Part shown: piece after piece, positions 61,299 to 64,000 of the stretch | Layout of the letters: each line of letters starts with the position of its first letter | Position numbering within the stretch: the stretch's first letter is position 1 | NCBI GenBank assembly: GCA_963823845.1 | Contig: CAWGND010000014.1 | Coordinates: 496,001 to 560,000 of the forward strand | Direction of reading: 5' to 3' | Length of the DNA: 64,000 nucleotides | DNA from: Alloacidobacterium sp963823845 | Lineage (GTDB): Bacteria > Acidobacteriota > Terriglobia > Terriglobales > Acidobacteriaceae | Program-made: the position numbers and the translations under genes | The notes under the pieces: model-generated | The model's input: only the letters and a program-made list of their open reading frames with translations | The model's database searches: none | Told to the model about the DNA's origin: nothing

Positions 61299-64000
61299 AT
61301 GTTGAGAATTGGCAGGGTATTTTGTACAGCTGCACTTTTATCCGCTGCTCTCGCCTGGGCCAGCGTCGGCGGAAGCGTCTCCGGCACAGTCAAGGATCCT
61401 TCTGGACGTGTTGTTCCCAACGCAGACGTAGATATCCAGGAGGTCAACACCGGCCTTTCGTATCATGCCAAGGCTGACAGCAAGGGCTATTACACTTTCC
61501 CCGTTCTGCCTGCCGGCCGCTACGAACTCGACGTGCAGGTTCCCGGCTTCCGTGGCTATCGGCGCAACCAGATTGTCCTCAACTCAACTGCAGTCCTCAC
61601 ACTGGACGTCTCCCTTGAAGTTGGCAGTATCGATCAGACCGTGAGCGTGAGCGACAACACGGTGCACGTTGAAACAACCAGCACGCAGATGGGTCAGGTC
61701 ATCAGCGGGCGGCAGATGACCGCAGTTCCCCTCAATGGACGTAGCTACACTGATCTGCTCTCGCTCCAGCCTGGCGTTGCCCCTGGGACGACCATCACCT
61801 CCACCACGGTGCAGGATGTCGGAGCTACTGTCCTCGAACCTTCAGGCACCCTCAATCCCGGCACAATCTCTGTCAACGGGCAACGCGAATTTGCCAACTT
61901 CTTCAGCGTCAATGGCAGCGATGTGGAAGAAGACGTCAACGCGGGCACTGCCATTATCCCCAACCTCGATGCAATAGCGGAGTTCCGCATCATCACCAGC
62001 AACTTCGATTCCGAGTATGGAGAATTCAGCGGCGGACAGATCAGCGTCATTACGAAGTCGGGAAGCAATGGATTCCATGGCAGCGCCTTTGAATTCCTGC
62101 GCAACACCGACCTTGATGCTCGCAACTATTTCTCTCCCACGCGTGGCGCTTTCCGGCAGAACCAGTTTGGCGGCACATTCGGCGGACCGATTCGCCACGA
62201 CAAGGCTTTTTTCTTTGCCGACTACCAGGGAACGCGGCAGACGCAGGGCGTTGATACAGGGAACATCAGCGTGCCATCAAACGCGGACCGCAGGGGAGAT
62301 CTCTCTGATCTTGCCGGCAATCTGACGGGTGCAGTAGGCGGCCCTTATTTTGCGAATCTGCTCAGCCAAAAGCTGGGCTATACCGTGTCCGCTGGCGAAC
62401 CTTATTATGTGAGTGGATGCACCGTCTCGTCGCAGTGTGTCTTTCCCAACGCCACCATTCCTCAAAATGCATGGTCGACTCCGGCCCAAAGACTTCTCCA
62501 GTACATCCCAGCGCCGAATACAGCCTCCGGGACCTTTGCCACTTCTTCCTACAACCAGACAGTGCGCGACGATAAAACCGGCGGCCGCGTCGATGCGAAT
62601 ACGCGCTGGGGCCTGCTCTCGGCGTACTACTTCTTTGACGATTTCGATCTCGACGACCCCTATCCAGTCGCGCAGAGTGGCGCCAGCGTTCCCGGCTTCA
62701 ACGCCCTCACCACAGGCCGCGCGCAACTCATCGCTCTCGGCGATACGAAGACCTTCAACGCCACATCGGTCAACGAATTCCATCTGAGCTACATGCGGGA
62801 CTTCACCAACCTGGGTGTGCCTGTTGGTGGCCGAAACGTAAGTCTGACTTCGCAGGGCTTTGAAAATGCCGATGGCAGCGCCAGCATCGTCGCGATTGAT
62901 CCCAAAGGTCAGAGCGTGGAAAACGTCAATTTCAATGCATACTCGATTGGCGCTGCTGCCAACCAGTTGATTCAGGCAAACAACACTTATCAGGTGACTG
63001 ACACCTTCTCGAAGGTGCTCGGCAACCATACGATGAAGTTCGGCGGTGAGTTTCATCTTGACCAGGTAAACGCCAATGCCATCGCTCAGTTCAACGGCAA
63101 CTTTGTCTTTTCCGGAACAGAGACAGGTGTGGACTTCGCGGATTTCCTCATCGGTGTTCCCAGCCAATACAACCAGAGCCAGCTTAACCCGCTCTATGCC
63201 CGCAATAAGTATGTCGGCCTCTTCGCGCAGGACAGCTGGCACGTGCTGCCGAACCTGACGCTTAACTATGGGCTGCGTTGGGATCGCATCGCACCCTGGA
63301 CAGAAAAATACAATCAGATCTCCACATTTGTGCCAGGTGCGCAATCGGTCGTCTTTCCGGGCGCGCCTCCGGGCATCCTCTATCCTGGCGACCCTGGAGT
63401 TCCCAATACGCTTGCGCCGGTGAGCAACGGGAGCCTTGCGCCACGAGTCGGCTTTGCCTGGTCACCACAGGCTGACGCTGGCAGTTGGCTCGAAAAGGTT
63501 TTAGGAAAGCCGGGAACAACAAGCATCCGCGGAAGTTTCGGCAACTTCTACACGGCGATCGAAGCGCTCTCGATCAGTGTGCTGGCGGCGAATGCCCCAT
63601 ATGGCACAACGTACACCAGCCCTGCTCCGCCTCTGTTTGCGACACCGTTCATTTCTGCGGCTGACGGAACAAACAATGGCCGGCCCTTTCCATATACCTT
63701 TGCTCCGCTGAATTCTTCGCGGAGCAATCCCGACGCGAATATCGACTGGAGTACCTACGTGCCGATCAGCGGTATTCCCGGATACGACATCCACAATCGC
63801 ACACCATATACCGAAGAGTGGATGCTCTCCATCGAGCGGCAGGTTGGACCGAATACAGTCTTCAGCGCCAGCTATGTCGGCACATCCAGCCATCTTCAGC
63901 GCGTGCTGATTGAGCCGAACGCCGGGAACCCTGCGCTGTGCCTGAGCTTGAGCCAGCCGAGTCAGGTGCAGCCCGGAACTCTGACATGTGGCCCGAATGG
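61299..64000 (+). CDS. Oar-like TonB-dependent receptor with CarboxypepD-regulatory domain, partial
   Basis: From the ATG at 61299 the frame stays open to the window end (about 900 residues). A signal peptide (MLRIGRVFCTAALLSAALAWA) is followed by a carboxypeptidase-regulatory-like domain (GSVSGTVKDPSGRVVPNADVDIQEVNTG). A plug-like region (GRQMTAVPLNGRSYTDLLSLQPG, FSVNGSDVEEDV, SNFDSEYGEFSGGQISVITKSGSNGFHGSAFEFLRN) and Oar-type barrel strands (NKYVGLFAQDSWHVLPNLTLNYGLRWD) come next. In-frame GTG starts at 61233 (GGAG upstream) and 61278 would extend the N-terminus. Such receptors are a hallmark of Acidobacteriota and take up or secrete large substrates, though the substrate here is unknown. 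The C-terminus is beyond the window. Confidence 0.9.
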   Translation, partial: MLRIGRVFCTAALLSAALAWASVGGSVSGTVKDPSGRVVPNADVDIQEVNTGLSYHAKADSKGYYTFPVLPAGRYELDVQVPGFRGYRRNQIVLNSTAVLTLDVSLEVGSIDQTVSVSDNTVHVETTSTQMGQVISGRQMTAVPLNGRSYTDLLSLQPGVAPGTTITSTTVQDVGATVLEPSGTLNPGTISVNGQREFANFFSVNGSDVEEDVNAGTAIIPNLDAIAEFRIITSNFDSEYGEFSGGQISVITKSGSNGFHGSAFEFLRNTDLDARNYFSPTRGAFRQNQFGGTFGGPIRHDKAFFFADYQGTRQTQGVDTGNISVPSNADRRGDLSDLAGNLTGAVGGPYFANLLSQKLGYTVSAGEPYYVSGCTVSSQCVFPNATIPQNAWSTPAQRLLQYIPAPNTASGTFATSSYNQTVRDDKTGGRVDANTRWGLLSAYYFFDDFDLDDPYPVAQSGASVPGFNALTTGRAQLIALGDTKTFNATSVNEFHLSYMRDFTNLGVPVGGRNVSLTSQGFENADGSASIVAIDPKGQSVENVNFNAYSIGAAANQLIQANNTYQVTDTFSKVLGNHTMKFGGEFHLDQVNANAIAQFNGNFVFSGTETGVDFADFLIGVPSQYNQSQLNPLYARNKYVGLFAQDSWHVLPNLTLNYGLRWDRIAPWTEKYNQISTFVPGAQSVVFPGAPPGILYPGDPGVPNTLAPVSNGSLAPRVGFAWSPQADAGSWLEKVLGKPGTTSIRGSFGNFYTAIEALSISVLAANAPYGTTYTSPAPPLFATPFISAADGTNNGRPFPYTFAPLNSSRSNPDANIDWSTYVPISGIPGYDIHNRTPYTEEWMLSIERQVGPNTVFSASYVGTSSHLQRVLIEPNAGNPALCLSLSQPSQVQPGTLTCGPN

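Overview
The window looks like chromosomal DNA of an Acidobacteriota bacterium, most likely of the Acidobacteriaceae/Terriglobia type. This is inferred from three things: an Oar-like TonB-dependent receptor with an N-terminal carboxypeptidase-regulatory domain at the right edge, a winged-helix/TM/PD40-propeller protein, and long Pro/Ala-rich secreted proteins in moderately GC-rich DNA. I saw no rRNA, tRNA or CRISPR array.

Left part (1-9.4 kb). A minus-strand unit holds a Ser/Thr kinase, a CsgG-like periplasmic protein and a partial unknown gene. A PP2C phosphatase lies divergent to it. Then come a frameshifted isoprenylcysteine-methyltransferase-like gene, a small secreted protein, the winged-helix propeller protein, a decayed PEP-mutase-like gene and a frameshifted MmcQ/YjbR gene.

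Type VI secretion locus (9.4-34.7 kb). A minus-strand tssK-tssL-tssM unit faces away from a plus-strand gene for a tail-anchored, Pro-rich protein with nine short F-T-Q-M-F-like repeats. A second tssK paralog follows on the minus strand. From a good sigma70-type promoter the plus strand then runs tssB, tssC, hcp, tagJ (two +1 frameshifts), tssA, tssE, tssF, tssG, clpV/tssH (one +1 frameshift), vgrG, PAAR and two small unknown genes. VgrG and PAAR both end in long Ala/Gln heptad tails. No tssJ is visible. The kinase/phosphatase pair upstream resembles the Thr-phosphorylation switch of some T6SSs.

Mobile element (34.8-37.5 kb). A complete IS1595-family element can be delimited: 26-bp imperfect terminal inverted repeats, an exact 8-bp target duplication, a transposase, and three cargo genes (a small basic protein, a DUF3800 protein and a 100-residue unknown). 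A long inverted repeat lies between the divergent cargo genes.

Middle (37.5-50.2 kb). There is a 48-residue membrane protein, clpC, and a minus-strand operon of a propeller protein, a LolC/E-type permease, a zinc-phospholipase-C-like protein and a LolD-type ATPase. A secreted GH38 alpha-mannosidase is divergent to this operon, and its promoter overlaps a LacI-family-like palindrome.

Right part (50.7-61 kb). An exopolysaccharide cluster holds a chain-length regulator/tyrosine kinase, a Wza-type export protein, a polymerase-like membrane protein, an unknown secreted protein, two GT4 glycosyltransferases and UDP-glucose dehydrogenase. The Oar-like receptor runs off the right edge behind a promoter with paired direct repeats.

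Several single-base indels break otherwise well-conserved genes. Whether they are real mutations or assembly errors cannot be settled from the sequence alone.
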